A DNA stretch of 64,000 bases, from contig JAKSZU010000002.1 in the NCBI GenBank assembly GCA_026018925.1, positions 93,568,975 through 93,632,974 on the forward strand. The letters are read 5' to 3'. This document shows positions 21,965 through 34,959 of this stretch, in pieces. The DNA is from Tupaia tana (taxonomy: Eukaryota > Chordata > Mammalia > Scandentia > Tupaiidae). Position numbers and translations under genes: made by a program. The notes beneath the pieces were generated by a model that saw nothing but the letters and a program-made list of their open reading frames with translations, was not told the DNA's origin and did not search any database. Each line of letters starts with the position of its first letter. Position 1 is the stretch's first letter.

Positions 21965-22031
21965 TTAAAAATTATTTTATTTAACTTTATTCATTTATCC
22001 ATTTTTATTTATTTTAATTTGACCAGAGAGG

Positions 22032-22095
<64 letters not shown>

Positions 22096-22305
22096 GAGGG
22101 AGAGAGAGAAAGCCGCCAGGTTTGGAACTTGAACTGTGGTTGGCCATGTGGATGGCCATGCCACAATCTCTTCTTCTCCATTCTCCTCCTGGGATTTTGG
22201 GTATGCAGACATATGCACCCAGCGTGATTTTCACTCCATTAGGTCTGGAAGTGGAACCGTGGGGTTGTCCTGCACCTTAACTACCATGCCACCTGCTGGC
22301 ATATG
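21965..22305 (-). mobile_element. SINE-A, composite, with (GA)n expansion
   Basis: The tail complement TTTTATTTATTTTAATTTGA is followed by (GA)n at 22027-22110, GCCGCCAGGTTTGGAACTTG, then a second body block (CACAATCTCTTCTTCTCC) and a head ending CATGCCACCTGCTGGCA. Two head-like blocks (22113-22150 and 22235-22302) suggest a short copy inserted in, or recombined with, a long copy. Confidence 0.7.
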
Positions 22306-24782
22306 TTTGGTTTCCTTTAAGAAAAATTCTAAGAGAGCAGTGACCTTTCCTAAACATTATAATGATGACTGGCTTATAATAATGATGAATCAATATTTGT
22401 GGATGAAAAGTCAAAGTAAAATTCTCTCCCAACTGTTATTATCAGGAGGAGATATACAATGTCAATGCGTTCAATTTAAAGAAACAGTTCATTACTGGAA
22501 GAGAATGAAGGTGATTTATACATTGTATATTTGAAGAATGATTGTTATTTATTTTTATATAATCTCAAGATTTAAGTTTGGGGAGTGAAAGATGAGTAAT
22601 GGTCAATTCACAAGAGCTAATTTAAAATAATCAGGTAGAATTAGTAATCTGTGACAGAAGACATGCTACCATTAATTCTACACATAGCAGAGACTTAGCT
22701 AGCGTAAAGTGATCAATGGAAAGATGAAATCTGTAGAAGAATAAGGGTGCTGCCTCCTAGCCTGCGACCCCCCCATCCCCCCATCAGACTGGGATACTCA
22801 TCTTCTAAGAATTATGGATGGGGTCACCAGAAGCAAAGGCATAATCCTTCAACAGATGATAGAAACTAATCCAAAGCAGAGAAATAACACATTCCAATCC
22901 AGTATGGACAGTCTCATAACTCTTAAGGTAAAATCCTAAAGTAATTAAAACTTTAACTTAAATTCTTAAAATTCTGAACATAGTAAATTCTTTTCAGGAT
23001 TCTTTCCAACCTGAGCATATGAAGGCTCATTTTATGTACTTCAAAATATACAGCCTTAGTAAAATTCCAGATTTTTTTTTTGTCATGCTTCATATTGAAG
23101 ACTATTACTAAAGGATGTCACTGAAATTGTTTTTTTTTTGTATGTTCAAACTTGTTTTAAAACAACAGAATTAATTTATGTTTCCTATAAGTCATAATGC
23201 ACTAACAGAATTACATCTTTCATTGAGAAAGACAATGTTACACATTTGTTCTTGTGAGTTTTCAAAAAACATTTTCCAGGCATTTTCAAAAGCAGTCTTA
23301 GTGTAAAAAAAAAAAAAGAAAAAATAAAGATATGCAAAAGCTAATAATGCTAACAAATGAATTATAAACTGGATGGATTCCTTGAAGCAATAATTTTAAA
23401 AGCAAAATTACAAAAGAACTCTTAATTTTATACCACATATAATTTATATTTAATACATAATATGGTCACATTTTAAGCTATTTGCTATGATGAAGGATGG
23501 GGTGTACAAAAATAATGTCAAGGGCTAAATAGGTCTTAAATAGCAGACAGTCCTGAGGCTCTGCATGAAATAACTTAAACAAGACCATGTCTGGGAAATT
23601 AATAAGGGAAGAATAGCTGCTTTCCCCTATTATCATTAAAGTTTATTTTTAGAATAAAATCTACATAAGTATCTATTATTATTTTAAATTCAGTTTTTGT
23701 TTTTGTCAAAGTGACACATTTGACAGTCACCTATTTCCCTGCTCCCAAGCCAATTTTGTTCAGTTGTAACTGATTTTAAAAACAAAACCTGACAATGATG
23801 CCTATTGCTCCTTCTTGGTCTTTCAGGTATAGGCCTCACCTATTGACTTGCTATAAGGAAATAGCTCCCTTTCTTCTAATCTCACTCACACCTTCACCAC
23901 ACACACACAGACACACCAGCATATTTCCCACATCCTAGCTCTCACTCTTCTGATACAGTTACGACATTTTGGGTAGGATCCCTGTTCAATGTTTCTATTA
24001 TTAAGACCATACAATCTCTGTCTTTTGAGCCAAGTGGTGAGGAATGCAAAAGCTGACTAAAGCCCTGTGAACTAGGTGGGCTTTCCTGTCCCACCATCTT
24101 GCTGAGTCTTTCAGGAGGAGCTGTCCTTCATCCTCTCCTTCCTCCACAGGGCCATTTCTTTGGAGTTAGGTCTTTGTTAGGCTACAGACATTCCTCAGGG
24201 AAAGTTCTTCCATTGCCTGGAGGTATAATCAGTTTGGGCAATGTTTTGGGAGTCAAGTGGGGAAAACATACCTGTAATGTGTTAATTCTCATGTTACCTG
24301 CTTGTTTTCAGTCTGATATTCCTCCCTCAACTAGCCCGGGGACTAGCATGGAAGTTCTTTCTTGCAATATCTCCAGAGAATGCATCTCCAATTTTTGCCA
24401 GAATGTGGGAGGGTTGATTATGTGTTTGAACGAAGCTGAGGAGAGAAGCTCTAGGGTCTAACTGCCTCTTAAGTAAACTTACAAGAGGACTTTTGATTTA
24501 ACCCCCTTCACTTCCACTTCAGAGGTGGCTGGCGCTACCAGTTCTGAACCTTTTGGTCTGCAGTATAAATCAGGCTGCTTCTTGGCTTTCCCAGTTGCTG
24601 ACTTAGGATTTAGCTCTCTAGGATCTGCCATGTGCTTTCTGAGGCTTTTGCATTCTCCCTTTCATTTCCTGTGTCCTAGTGATTTAGGACCTTTAAAAGA
24701 AAACTTTTATACTCATTTTATTGAATTTTAGAAGGGGTTCAAAGGCTAATGCATGTGTCCAATCCAAATCTTTAAACAGAAT
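22306..24782. other. Unique; GC-richer block of unknown nature at 23810-24720
   Basis: 22306-23800 is AT-rich and unrecognised. 23810-24720 is less AT-rich and contains open frames of up to 120 codons (24099-24461), with no domain-like composition or convincing splice context. It could be an unrecognised LTR or DNA-element remnant. Confidence 0.35.
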
Positions 24783-24796
24783 CCTGAAATTTGATT

Positions 24797-25090
24797 ATTA
24801 TTATTATTATTTAGATTGTCAAAGGATACATGCACTTATAATGGGGAGGGAGGGAGAAAGAGGAAGAAAGGGGGGGAGGAGAGAGAGAGAGCGAGAGCGA
24901 GCCTCCCAATGGGGCGTGGTCATGCTATAATCCCTTCTCCTTTGTTTCTTTATCTTGTCAAGATTTGAGGCATGTACACACATGGGCTGGTGTATTTTTC
25001 AAGCTCCCAAGGCTGAGATTTGAACCGTGGTTGGTCATGCAGGATCTGGTTCCAAACGCACAGTGCTTAACCACTGTGTTTAGAGCTGGC
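24797..25090 (-). mobile_element. SINE-A long, old, purine-expanded
   Basis: TSD CCTGAAATTTGATT at 24783-24796 and 25091-25104. (TTA)n tail complement, a GGGAGAAAG/GAGAGA-rich module at 24841-24902, an ATAATCCCTTCTCC block and a head ending TTAGAGCTGGC. Head and body are well diverged although the TSD is perfect. Confidence 0.9.
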
Positions 25091-25104
25091 CCTGAAATTT
25101 GATT

Positions 25105-26385
25105 CTGAACAAAAATGATTTAAATAGCATCTAAAAGAAATGTAGATTTTTCATATGAGATATTTTAGGAGTAACTTATTATCACTATATATTATTTGTC
25201 AATGTTCTACAGTTTCAGGGAGACAAACTAATGTAATAAAAAAAGTAAACCTTACTTTTGATAAAAGATGCATTCTATTATTTAAAAAAATGTCATTTGC
25301 CTATATGAATCATCTTTCTAAACACAAACTTTAGGATCCAGTTAAAGTGCGCCATATAAAACATGAAGCATGACAGAGTCTATGTATTTCTGCACAAGGA
25401 TCAGATGTATGTCTGGTTCTGTGAAAGCACGGATCAGTTTTGCTACCACGGAAGTAAAGCACAGGTAATGATGACCCAGCTCGCTACAGAGAACAGAGGT
25501 TAGCAAACCAATTCAAAGGTTCAACAGCTCTATGACTTAAATAACTGTGACTGAGCAGTGATTATAATAGGCGTTCATGATCATTGATTCTCAAGTGTCT
25601 TTTCTAACGTATTCAGACACAGGACAGCTTGGGATAACAGACTTCATTTAAAGGAGTAAACCAATGGTTACTCAGTCATTTATTGCCTTCCATCATTCCC
25701 ACAGCTGGTGTGAACATTTGTTAAGTTCTAAATGAACAGAAGCCAAAGTGTGCTGCAGTCATTAACTTATGAAAGCAATTAATGTAAGCAACATATGCAC
25801 GAACATTATCACATAGGAGTACATATGGTTAATTAAAATTTAACACAAATTAGATCTATTTAACCTTATTTCAAGGACCACTGGCACAGGTTTTTGTGAA
25901 ATGCCCATATGTCTTACTAAGGTGATTAACTGCATCATATTAATGATCTCAAAAATAGCGAGAGCCTCATGGTTTGTTACTTCGTTAACAGGAAACATGG
26001 TTCAAATGCGCTGTTTGTTTTCAAGATGATTTAGAAACCAAGACTGGTTAAAATACACAAAAGTGGAATAAGTATCATTCCTTCTGGAACTAAGTGATTC
26101 ATTTTATAGTTAAAGAAAAAAATTCCTTTTGTAAGTTTTAAGATAATAAAACATAGTTGCTTCTCTCAGATGAATTTGTCTTTTAAAAGTATTCTAATAA
26201 ATTGATTTCTGTCTTTTTCTCTTTAATTCTTTTATTTATGAAAGAGTCACCACTAAATTCTTTACATGGCAAATATATGTTGCCACTCTACATCAGGGAC
26301 TGTTCAACTCTATGATGACACAAAGGTACATTTTTAAAAAATTACATACCACATCTTTGCAAAAGGTTATTTTTAAAAGCTTATA
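25105..26385. other. Unique, candidate conserved non-coding stretch
   Basis: No repeats recognised. About 25600-26060 is repeat-free and dense in TTAATTAA/CAATTAATG-type cores. Regulatory function is a guess. Confidence 0.35.
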
Positions 26386-26398
26386 AATGGGGCCAGCA

Positions 26399-26634
26399 GG
26401 TGGCATGGTGGTTAAGGTGCTGGACTCCCACATGGCTGTCTAGTCCTGGACCTGGCAACCAGGTGTTGAAACTCACACCAGGTACATGTGTATGAATGCC
26501 CAAAAGCTCAAGAGAAGAATGGAGGAGAAGGGATTGCAGTGTGGGCATCCCCTCTTGTGGGGTGATTTCTCACATTCTCTGTCTCTCCAGTGAGTGTACA
26601 TGCCCTATAGCAAAAATATTTTTTTCTAAAAAAA
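26399..26634 (+). mobile_element. SINE-A long
   Basis: Head GGGGCCAGCAGGTGGCATGG, GTGGTTAAGGTGCTGGACTC, long-form body, and ATGCCCTATAGCAAAAATA tail. The flanks share GAAAGCTTA(T/C)AAA, a slightly mutated TSD. Confidence 0.9.
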
Positions 26635-26649
26635 GAAAGCTTACAAAAA

Positions 26650-26935
26650 TGGTCAATCTGGACTAACTCATGATGTGATGGTTAACGTGGCTGGATCACA
26701 TGGCCAACTTCGTGGTTTGAACCCTGGAACCAACCGCCTGAGGAGCACACAGGGTACGGATGTGTGTGTGCTCAAAATCATGGAGGAAGGGAATGATGGG
26801 AGGGGCAATAATGGAGGAGAAGCAATTGCAGTGTTGACATTCCCCATGGGACGTATTTTCTCACTTGCCATCTTTCTTGCTCTCTGTGGGCATGTGCCCT
26901 CTGGCAAATTAAAAATAAATAAAAATAGAAAGGTC
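26650..26935 (+). mobile_element. SINE-A long, old
   Basis: TGATGTGATGGTTAACGTGG head, GTGGTTTGAACCCTGGAACC (B box region), body with GGAGGAGAAGCAATTGCAGT and a CATGTGCCCTCTGGCAAATT end. Confidence 0.8.
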
Positions 26936-27925
26936 ATTTATAGAACGAGATTAACATAGAATAATTAAATTAAACATAAGAAAAGGAAGAGAGCATAAAT
27001 AGTTCCCAGTTATTATAACTGAGCAGCTCATCCTCCACTAATCGTCCTGACAGGTATAGCAACAAGAAAAAGAAAAACCAGGTTAAATCCAGGTCTACAT
27101 AAATAAAACAAATTAGCCAAATGAAGTCATTGCTCTTGGTTTTCCTATCACAAGACTGTGCCTAAAAACAGCTATCAAATGGTTTTCTGCTGTTTTTCTT
27201 AATTTTGTCAATGATCATTTTTGACAAATAGTACACATTTTAACACATCTTAAATCATCTTGGATAAAATGAACGTTTTTAATATTCTGGATTTTGTATA
27301 TTCTTATCTTGGCTATTTCCCTCTACGCTATTAAATTTCTGGTTCAACTTAATATAGTCTACGTTTTTTCATTAGACATAGCTGCGGGCTTATATATTGG
27401 TAACTTTGCAGCTTAAAACACAATGAAAACCGTGGAGTCGGTTCTGTAATCCCCAGAGACACGGCTCTTAATTAATATGTGACATTTTAATGAATGGAGG
27501 ACGATGCCAGGTATTTCCTTGCACTCATACCACCGAGAGTGCATATTTTTTTTTGGGGGGGGACTTTCCATGCCCTCAAGAGGCTTTGGGGCAGTGGGCG
27601 GATCACATTGTCCATTTGTGTTATTCTGCTGAACTTGCTTTGCTTTTGGTTGACTGGCTTAGGCTTTCATCTTCTCTTTTCATCCTCATCAAGGTGTGTG
27701 ACCAGTGGTCACCGAGATTAATTCTATTGGATAAGGGATCTTAGTTTTAGCATTTTATAATTCAAACTTCGCAATATGTTGAGAGGCTGAGGGATTGTCT
27801 TTGGTTTTACAATGAGCTAAATAGTCTCCGTTATAAGTAAGCATTTATAAGATTAGGTTTTAAAACATCATCTGTAAAACTGATTAATAATATAATCATA
27901 ATAATCATCATATAGTACTATACAC
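26936..27925. other. Unique AT-rich sequence
   Basis: No gene or repeat recognised. A short GC-richer patch at 27490-27720 has overlapping frames only. Confidence 0.4.
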
Positions 27926-27929
27926 ATGG

Positions 27930-28060
27930 CTCAGAACTGGGAGCTAGACTAAAGGTGCTTTGTGAGTCTTTAAGTAAAAGGACACTTCCAACATTTAGCT
28001 AAGTGCCTGGCACAGAATACTTAATAAATGTTTGTTGACTGAGTGAAGACATTAATAAAT
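27930..28060 (+). mobile_element. L2/MIR 3' tail
   Basis: AAGTGCCTGGCACAGAATAC followed by TTAATAAATGTTTGTTGACT is the shared 3' signature of L2-type elements. Confidence 0.65.
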
Positions 28061-28208
28061 GAAAAACCAAAAGCTTATTGGCACATGCATAGTAGGTAAA
28101 GGTGCTAAGTGTATTAGCAATCTATTCTAATGTCTACTTTCCAGAGCAATTAGACTAAGAATTACTCTTTTTCATAGGTATACATATAGACAATATTGAA
28201 ATTTATTC

Positions 28209-28345
28209 TGTACCACATTTATTCATATCTATCTATCTATCTATCTACCATCTCTCTCTCTCTCTCTCTCTCTAATTTATCATCTATCTATATATCTATC
28301 TATATCTATCTATCTATCTATCATCTATCTTTTTGTCTATCTCTC
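28209..28345. repeat. (TATC)n / (TC)n compound microsatellite
   Basis: Several ATCT blocks are separated by a (CT)n run at about 28251-28273 and short interruptions. Confidence 0.95.
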
Positions 28346-28470
28346 TGGGGATTTCTTTTACTAAATTAAAGCTCATTTGAAAGTAAGAAAAAGAAGATTT
28401 ATCATGCTCGTACAGATTTGACAAATATGGGTTCCTGTTTACATTCTCTCTTTTGAAATGAATTTAAGTA

Positions 28471-28745
28471 GGGGCCAGCAGATGGCATAGTGGTTATGTT
28501 GCTGGACCCTCATATGGCCTCCTGCAGTTTCAGTCCAAACTTGGTGGCTTGAAACTCATGATGGTCGTGTGTGCATGCGTTCCCAAGATCCTAGGAGGAG
28601 AAAGGAATGCTGCTGTCTGGGCATCCACCCTGGGGGGAGCGGGGTGGTGGTGGTAGTGATTTCTCACTTTTCCTCTGGCTGTCTCTGTCTCTTTCTCTCT
28701 AGAGAGTGCACATGTCCTAAGGCGGGGGAACTCTAAAAAAAAAAT
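28471..28745 (+). mobile_element. SINE-A long
   Basis: GGGGCCAGCAGATGGCATAG head, TTCCCAAGATCCTAGGAGGA body, a G-rich expanded core (28631-28657), CT-rich module, CATGTCCTAAGGC end and A tail. Confidence 0.9.
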
Positions 28746-29109
28746 TAATTGGATTTTCTTAAATGTTTATGGGATAAGATATCTAAAAGCCCCTAATAGA
28801 AAATTATTTAATTTTAAAATTCTATGTAGAAAGAATTTTAACACAAATTTAAATAACAAAGCAATTATGAAGCATATTGTGAAGAATCTTTAAGATTCCT
28901 CAGAGTTTTTGGCAGTGGGTCCTTCCAACTGAATATATCATAGTTCTTTTACCTTTGGATATTTCGGCATATTTGGGAATATCCTTTTAAAATAAACACA
29001 ATAAACACCCAGTATAATATGAATCCAGTATGATCAACTAACAGCAAAGCTGTATTTCTATTCAGCCAGTTAAAGTAACACAAAGCAAGAACTTCACAAT
29101 CTGTTGTGT

Positions 29110-29850
29110 ACTGAAGACCTGCCACATGTCAAAGAGAAAACATGAAATATCCATTTCTCAGGTAAATGTATCTATCTGCTTTAAGATCCCTGCTCAATAG
29201 ATAATGAATGTCTGCAGTCTGTGGCAGAAATTAAAAGATTTGAAGACAAGGAAATAGAGAGGACAACTATGGGTACGTACCAGAGACTGAATGGGGTGGG
29301 GGGGGTGATTAGTGAGTGGTAGGAGGGGCTCAAGAGAAAAGCATTTAACAGATGCAGAATTGTGCATATTAATAGATGGGGCAAATGGGTTGTGAACTAG
29401 CATATTACAGCAGAGTCAAAAAAAGGGACATTGCTGGGACCAGCAGTTAGCATAATGGCTATGTCGCTGAACTCCCATATAGTCAACCGTGGTTTGAGTC
29501 CCGGACCCAGTGGCTTAAACTCACACCGGGCACGTGTGCATGCGTGCCCAAGATCCCGAGAGAATGGAGGAGAAGGGATTGCGGCGTGGCCATCCCCCCT
29601 GGGGGGGGTGATTTCTCGCTTTCTATCTCTCTGTCTCTATCTGTCTTTCTGGCGAGCACATGTGCCCTATAGCGAAAACCTCTCAAAAAAAAAAAAAAAT
29701 ATATATATATATTTATATATATATATATATATGTAATATCCTGATTTGATTATCACACCGCATGCAGGCTTTGAAAATCCATATTGTATCCCACAAAGAT
29801 GTACAAAAATTAAGGCAAATAAGAAATTATAAAAATAAAAAAAGACACTG
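29110..29850 (+). mobile_element. L1 3' end interrupted by SINE-A
   Basis: The left part has a GGGGTGGGGGGGGTGATTAG G-rich block like L1 3' UTRs. The right part (29733-29835) reads ATCCTGATTTGATTATCACA, TATTGTATCCCACAAAGATG, TACAAAAATTAAGGC, the classic L1 terminal order. Split by the SINE at 29436-29732. Confidence 0.65.
29436..29732 (+). mobile_element. SINE-A long, young, (TA)n tail
   Basis: GGGACCAGCAGTTAGCATAA head, an intact body with a CCCCCCTGGGGGGGG core, and CCCTATAGCGAAAACCTCTC. The poly-A tail is followed by an (AT)n tract at 29700-29732. Confidence 0.95.
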
Positions 29851-30114
29851 CTATAAAAAAATATAGTGTACTAAAATAGATTTAAAAAAGAGTCCTCAAA
29901 TAGTATACATTTCTTATATATTTATATATACAATTTTATTTTTTATCTTTTTTATATATTTATTCCCTAGGCTGAATTTTTTAAGGGTCATATTTTTTTT
30001 TTCCTCCAAAGTTTAGAAAGCCCTAAATACAGAATGGGAACTGTTTGCTGTGATTGGGGACCTCCTGTGACCAGGAACATTGTCTCGAAATCTGTGAGTT
30101 CAGAATTACCTTTT

Positions 30115-30367
30115 TTGGGGGTAATAATTTGCCAGAGGACATGTGTGCTTGCCAGAGAGACGAGAAGGACAAAAAGTGAGAGAATATCCCTCATGGGGAA
30201 TGGGCACACCACAATCTCTTCTCCTCCATTTCTCTCTCCTCTCAGAATTTTGGGCACATATACGCATGTGCCTGGGGTGTTTTTTGAGCTGTTAGTTTCA
30301 GGACTTAAACTGGATGGTCACCCATGAGAGATTCAGCTACCTTAACCACTGCCACTAGCTGGTCCTG
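30115..30367 (-). mobile_element. SINE-A long, old
   Basis: AATTTGCCAGAGGACATGTG, a CACCACAATCTCTTCTCCTC block, GGGCACATATACGCATGTGC and a head ending CACTAGCTGGTCCT. Confidence 0.85.
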
Positions 30368-30369
30368 GT

Positions 30370-31955
30370 AATTATCATTTGTAAAAATAAGTGGGAAAAT
30401 ATTTATTTTTTTACTTAGTATCATGCAAATAAATAAACCAAAATAATTGATAAATTTAGTACAATATTAAATAGAAAATACAATAAATGAAACAATAAAG
30501 TATGCAATTTTAAAGAAAAATACAGAGACTGGTTGAGTTGTCATTTGTATTATCTGCCTTATAATCTTTAAAAATTTTGTTTTCCAATAGGAAGAAGTTC
30601 GCCAGGTTTTCCTATTTAACTACCCTATTTTATCATTTCTCTAGATGGAAATAATTCTGCTTTGAGACATCAAATTTATTTGAAATTCTTATTGTGTTAG
30701 TTTCATTGTCACCCATATTAGGTTAAAAGCCCTTGCTTGTGGAAACATCCAGATCCCTACAGTCATAGGAGAAAGTAATTCATCATGAAGTAAGAGATGA
30801 TTTGTTTCTCTGATTTGTCATACAAACAGATCAAACAGTTCTCCAAAGTAAGCTAGGAGTAAGTCATATTTTTTGAAAAAAAAATTCTTTTAAGCTTGTC
30901 ATAGCTGAAATATTTGAGAGGCTCAGTGGGACCCAGTCCAGAGATATTTGCCACAAATTAAAACTACAGAATTCTGGTTGTAAAAGTTTTAGCATTTCCA
31001 CATGGCTAATAAAGAACCACTAAGTACTAGTGAAATGATAATAAATTTTGCCCCTGTGGGACCTAAGCTAGCTAGTTTTACAAAATTTAATTCCTCGTGT
31101 CAGTGTTTTATGAGACTTCAATTTTTATTTTTTAAATGACGCCTCTGAGTCTTGACTCTATCGAAACATTTATCAAGTAGTAAGAATGATTTGTTAGATT
31201 TAAAAGACAAGAAGTCACCATGGTAATGAGAAACTTGTTGAGACACATAATTTGTCTCTACATGTTTTTAATAAAAATGCAAGTCTTCTTATCTTTCCCT
31301 TAAAAATGTTACATGAAGAGGATTTCAAACTCTAGAAGGCTTTTTCTTCCCAAATAATTCAGTTGAAAATGAAGGAACATTAGGGTTATTGGCACCCCTT
31401 AGATATTGCTTATTGTCTTTTATATAATTTGGGACTTATGGAGTCATTAGGTACCATTGTTTACATACCCAACTACACAATCAGAAATAATGCTTATAGT
31501 TAAAACTTACGCAGGCGTCTGGAAGCCAGACTAAAATGCTAGAGAAGGAGGAGTGGGAAGAAATGATGCCTCAGCAGACACTGTGGACAGATGTTTCCCA
31601 TAAACTATGTAAACATGTTAGTTTTTAATCTAGTGTAGCTTTTCATAAGCTGATAATTTCTTGCAGCAGTAATATTAGTTAATCTTTTCTAGTCAGTTCT
31701 GGGTCCCAAACCAATAAAATTCTGTGGGGCAGAGCAGTTTATCATGTTTTTGGCAGTCAATGGGATGAATGACGGTGAATCCCTGAAGGCAAAGCATCAG
31801 GCAAGCCGACAATCTCTGCTCTCACTCCCCACCTCCTGACTGCAGAGAACAGTTCCTAGATCAGCGGTGTTGTTCAGATGTAGCCTCTTCCCAGTCTCGC
31901 TATTTCTCTTGCATTCGTAAGTTTCTTTCCACCAAAGCAGACAGTACTCTTTGTA
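30370..31955. other. Unique sequence
   Basis: AT-rich, no recognisable repeats or coding signal. Confidence 0.45.
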
Positions 31956-31959
31956 TGTC

Positions 31960-32470
31960 ACCTGGACCACACATCTAAGAATCTAAGCCTACAACCCTTA
32001 AGTGGCTTTTTATTACATTTTATATAAAGTCTAATGCCTGTGCCTCGGTTTACAAAGTTACATGCAACCAATGCCTGCCACCTTCAGCAGTAGCTTCTCT
32101 TTGCCTGAAGACTCCATTTGCAGCATCTCCCTCAGGTTTATTGAATAGCTAAGCAAGTTTCTCCCTCACACAGATTGTTTTTTCTAACTAGAATCATCCT
32201 TCACCCCTGCCTAGATGATGCCAATCTTCAGATTTCACCAAGATCACTTTGTCCCCTTCAATTGCCTGCCCCCCGGAACTATCCTCCAAAGCTCTTATCA
32301 TGAGTTCTAATTACATTTTTATTAAATTATCATTATTTTCCTTGTATATAATAAGTGTCTTATGAACTCTTTGAGGCCAGGCATTGAGACTATTTTGCTT
32401 GGAACGTGCCTGCAAGTGCAGTTGGCATCTAGTGGGTGCTCAATTATGAAATCATTGAATGCGTAAGTGA
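31960..32470 (+). mobile_element. L2 LINE 3' end
   Basis: The order of the L2 3' region is visible: AAGTGGCTTTTTATTACATT, a CCTTCACCCCTGCCTAGATG stretch, AAGCTCTTATCATGAGTTCT, CTTATGAACTCTTTGAGGCC and TGGGTGCTCAATTATGAAAT. About 500 bp, uninterrupted. Confidence 0.7.
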
Positions 32471-33301
32471 AAGGTTATTTTAGCTCTATTCTGATGATGT
32501 TGGCCTCTTAGGGATATAATTACAAGATTCAAAATCAACTAGTTGAGGTATAAAGCATTTAATTAAGTGATTCAGATGCTAGACAGCTGTTTTGACTGAT
32601 TTTTATACACATCTTTACTGAGGTCTCATCTAGGGAACTCATCACAATTTTCAAAGCCCCTCATACATTGATATCTTGTCATTGTTCCCCTCACAGCCAT
32701 TCATAGGACGCTACATTACAAGATCTTATCTAAAATGTTGAGCATACTTATTTATATATCTTTCTGTAAAAAATTCAATGATCCCCTTTATTAAGAGGGA
32801 ATTTTATTACTGAAGGAAGGCTTTGAGTATGAAAGCCTATTTCAAAATAACACACTGAGCTAAGCATCATGTGTCCCTGATGACCTTTAGACTGTGGGGT
32901 TCTGGAAAGCAGGATGATACCAACCACCAAGGTGTGGATAGGGACCCACTCAGGAAGGCATGTTTACCATATGTCTTCAACATGAGGTGAAGAGCTCTAA
33001 GATTTTAGTGACCCCAGTTTAGATTTTTATGTAGACTTACAAACTTGACGGTTCTAATATTAATTTCTAAAATTGCTTACTTGATAGTTCCAAACTTGCT
33101 ATTTCTGTTTCATAGTTTTTTGTCGTTAGTTCAATGTGTTATTTCAAAATCTGCTCTTCAAGCTCAAAACATTTTTAAAAATCTTTCATGAGTTCACGTC
33201 TCAGCTACGTTGAAAGTTGTTATGACAATTATTGGTAGATTTTCAGTGAGCATGTTATGGTATAAAATGACTATAAGGAAAACTGTAAGAAAACTTATTT
33301 T
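32471..33301. other. Unique sequence
   Basis: Nothing recognised. Confidence 0.45.
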
Positions 33302-33311
33302 CAAATGAAAC

Positions 33312-33575
33312 TTTTTTTTTTAGAGCAGTCTTTGCTATAGGGCACATGCACTTGCCAGAGAGACAGAGAGAGAAAGAGAGACAGAAAGCGAGAAATCACC
33401 CCCCCAGGGGGGATGGCCATGCTGCAATCCCTTCTCTTCCGTTCTCCTCTTGGGATCTTGGGCACACACGCACACATGCCTGGCTTGAGTTCCAAGCCAC
33501 CGGGTCTGGGACGCGAACCATGGTCGACTACGTGGAAGTCCAGCGACACAGCCATTACACTAACTGCTGGTCCCT
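33312..33575 (-). mobile_element. SINE-A long, young
   Basis: TSD CAAATGAAAC at 33302-33311 and 33576-33585. Full-length, with an intact core and a head ending TTACACTAACTGCTGGTCCC. Confidence 0.95.
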
Positions 33576-33789
33576 CAAATGAAACATTTTTTAGGAAAGG
33601 AAATTAAAATGGAAGATAGTATAAAAGTCTCCCAAGTTGAATGGTATTCATATTATCCAGGAACTATTAGCACACTGTTCTCATTTAGCCAACTCTGATC
33701 GAACTCTTTCAATATTTTTATCTCTACCTGAAAGAAACCATTGTGTTCAAAATAATCCCCCCAAACAAAAGCTGTGTCTATAGCTATTT

Positions 33790-34295
33790 TTTTTTTAATT
33801 TAAAGATTATATAACTCAAATAATGCACTAGAAAGAAAACAAATAACCTAATTTGAAAAGGAGCAAAGGAGCTAAAAAGACATTTCTCAAAAGAAGACAA
33901 TACAAATGGCCAAGAGGTATATGAAAAAAGTTCCACATCACCAATCATCCGGAACTGCAAATAAAAACCATAGTGAGACATCATCTTATACCTGTAGGAA
34001 CAGCTATTATTGAAAAGACCAGTGATAACAAACATTGGAGCGGACGTGGAGACAAGAGAGTCATTGCATACTGTTGATGGGAATGTATAGCAATTATAAA
34101 AAATAAGAATGAAGATTCCTCAAAAAATTAAAACTAGAACAACTATATGATACAGTAGTTCCACTTCTGGGAAACAAAATCAATATGGTGAAAAAAATAC
34201 CTGTAGTCCTATGTTTATCTCACCATTATTCACATTAACTCAGCTATGGAAGCAACCCAAGTGACTTTCAACAGGTGAATGAACAGAAAAAGTGT

Positions 34296-34348
<53 letters not shown>

Positions 34349-34885
34349 TGAGTAATATTCAACCTTTAAAAAGAAGGAAATCCTGTGATTTGCAATGCAT
34401 TGATGAACCTGGAGGAAATTACGCTAAGTGAAATAAGTCAAGCATAGAAATAGAAATGGCATGACCACACTTGTATGTGGAATCTAAATGAATTCATAGA
34501 GCAGTGGTTACCAAGAGCTGATGGTGGTGGTGGTGATCATGTGTGTGTATGGTAGGTTGGAGAGATGTTGATCAAAGGTTATAAAAGTTTAGACTGAAGG
34601 AATAAGTTCAGGAGATTTAGTGTGCCGCACAGTGACTGTAGTGAAATAAATGTACTATATACTTTGAAATTTATAAGAGCAGGTTTTAAATGTTCTCACT
34701 ATAAAAAAAAAGAAGTATATGAGATTATAGATATGTTAGTCATCTTGATGAATTGTTATTTGTGATTTGGTAATTCTGCAATATATACATATAGCAAAAC
34801 ATCACATTGTATATCATATATACATGTATATGTATATACACAATTTTATCTGTCCATTAAAAAATAGAAATAAATAAAAATAAAG
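33790..34885 (+). mobile_element. L1M 3' end (ORF2 end plus 3' UTR)
   Basis: AAAAGACATTTCTCAAAAGA, AATGGCCAAGAGGTATATGA and AACATTGGAGCGGACGTGGA mark the end of ORF2. GGAATCTAAATGAATTCATA and GGAATAAGTTCAGGAGATTT mark the 3' UTR, which ends near 34885 with an A-rich tail. Stops disable the ORF2 part. It contains (AT)n at 34298-34346. Confidence 0.9.
34298..34346. repeat. (AT)n microsatellite inside L1
   Basis: About 24 AT dinucleotides, at the place where L1 has GGCACATATACACCATGG-like sequence. Confidence 0.95.
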
Positions 34886-34959
34886 ATTATATAAAAAGTA
34901 GAATAGTATATAATAATATGTGATAGGTAACTAAAGCACACACAGAAAAATAATATGCT

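Noticed and set aside
24099-24461. 120-codon open frame starting with ATG
   Set aside because: No domain, signal or conserved motif and no splice-site context that would make it an exon. Length is not exceptional for GC-richer non-coding DNA.
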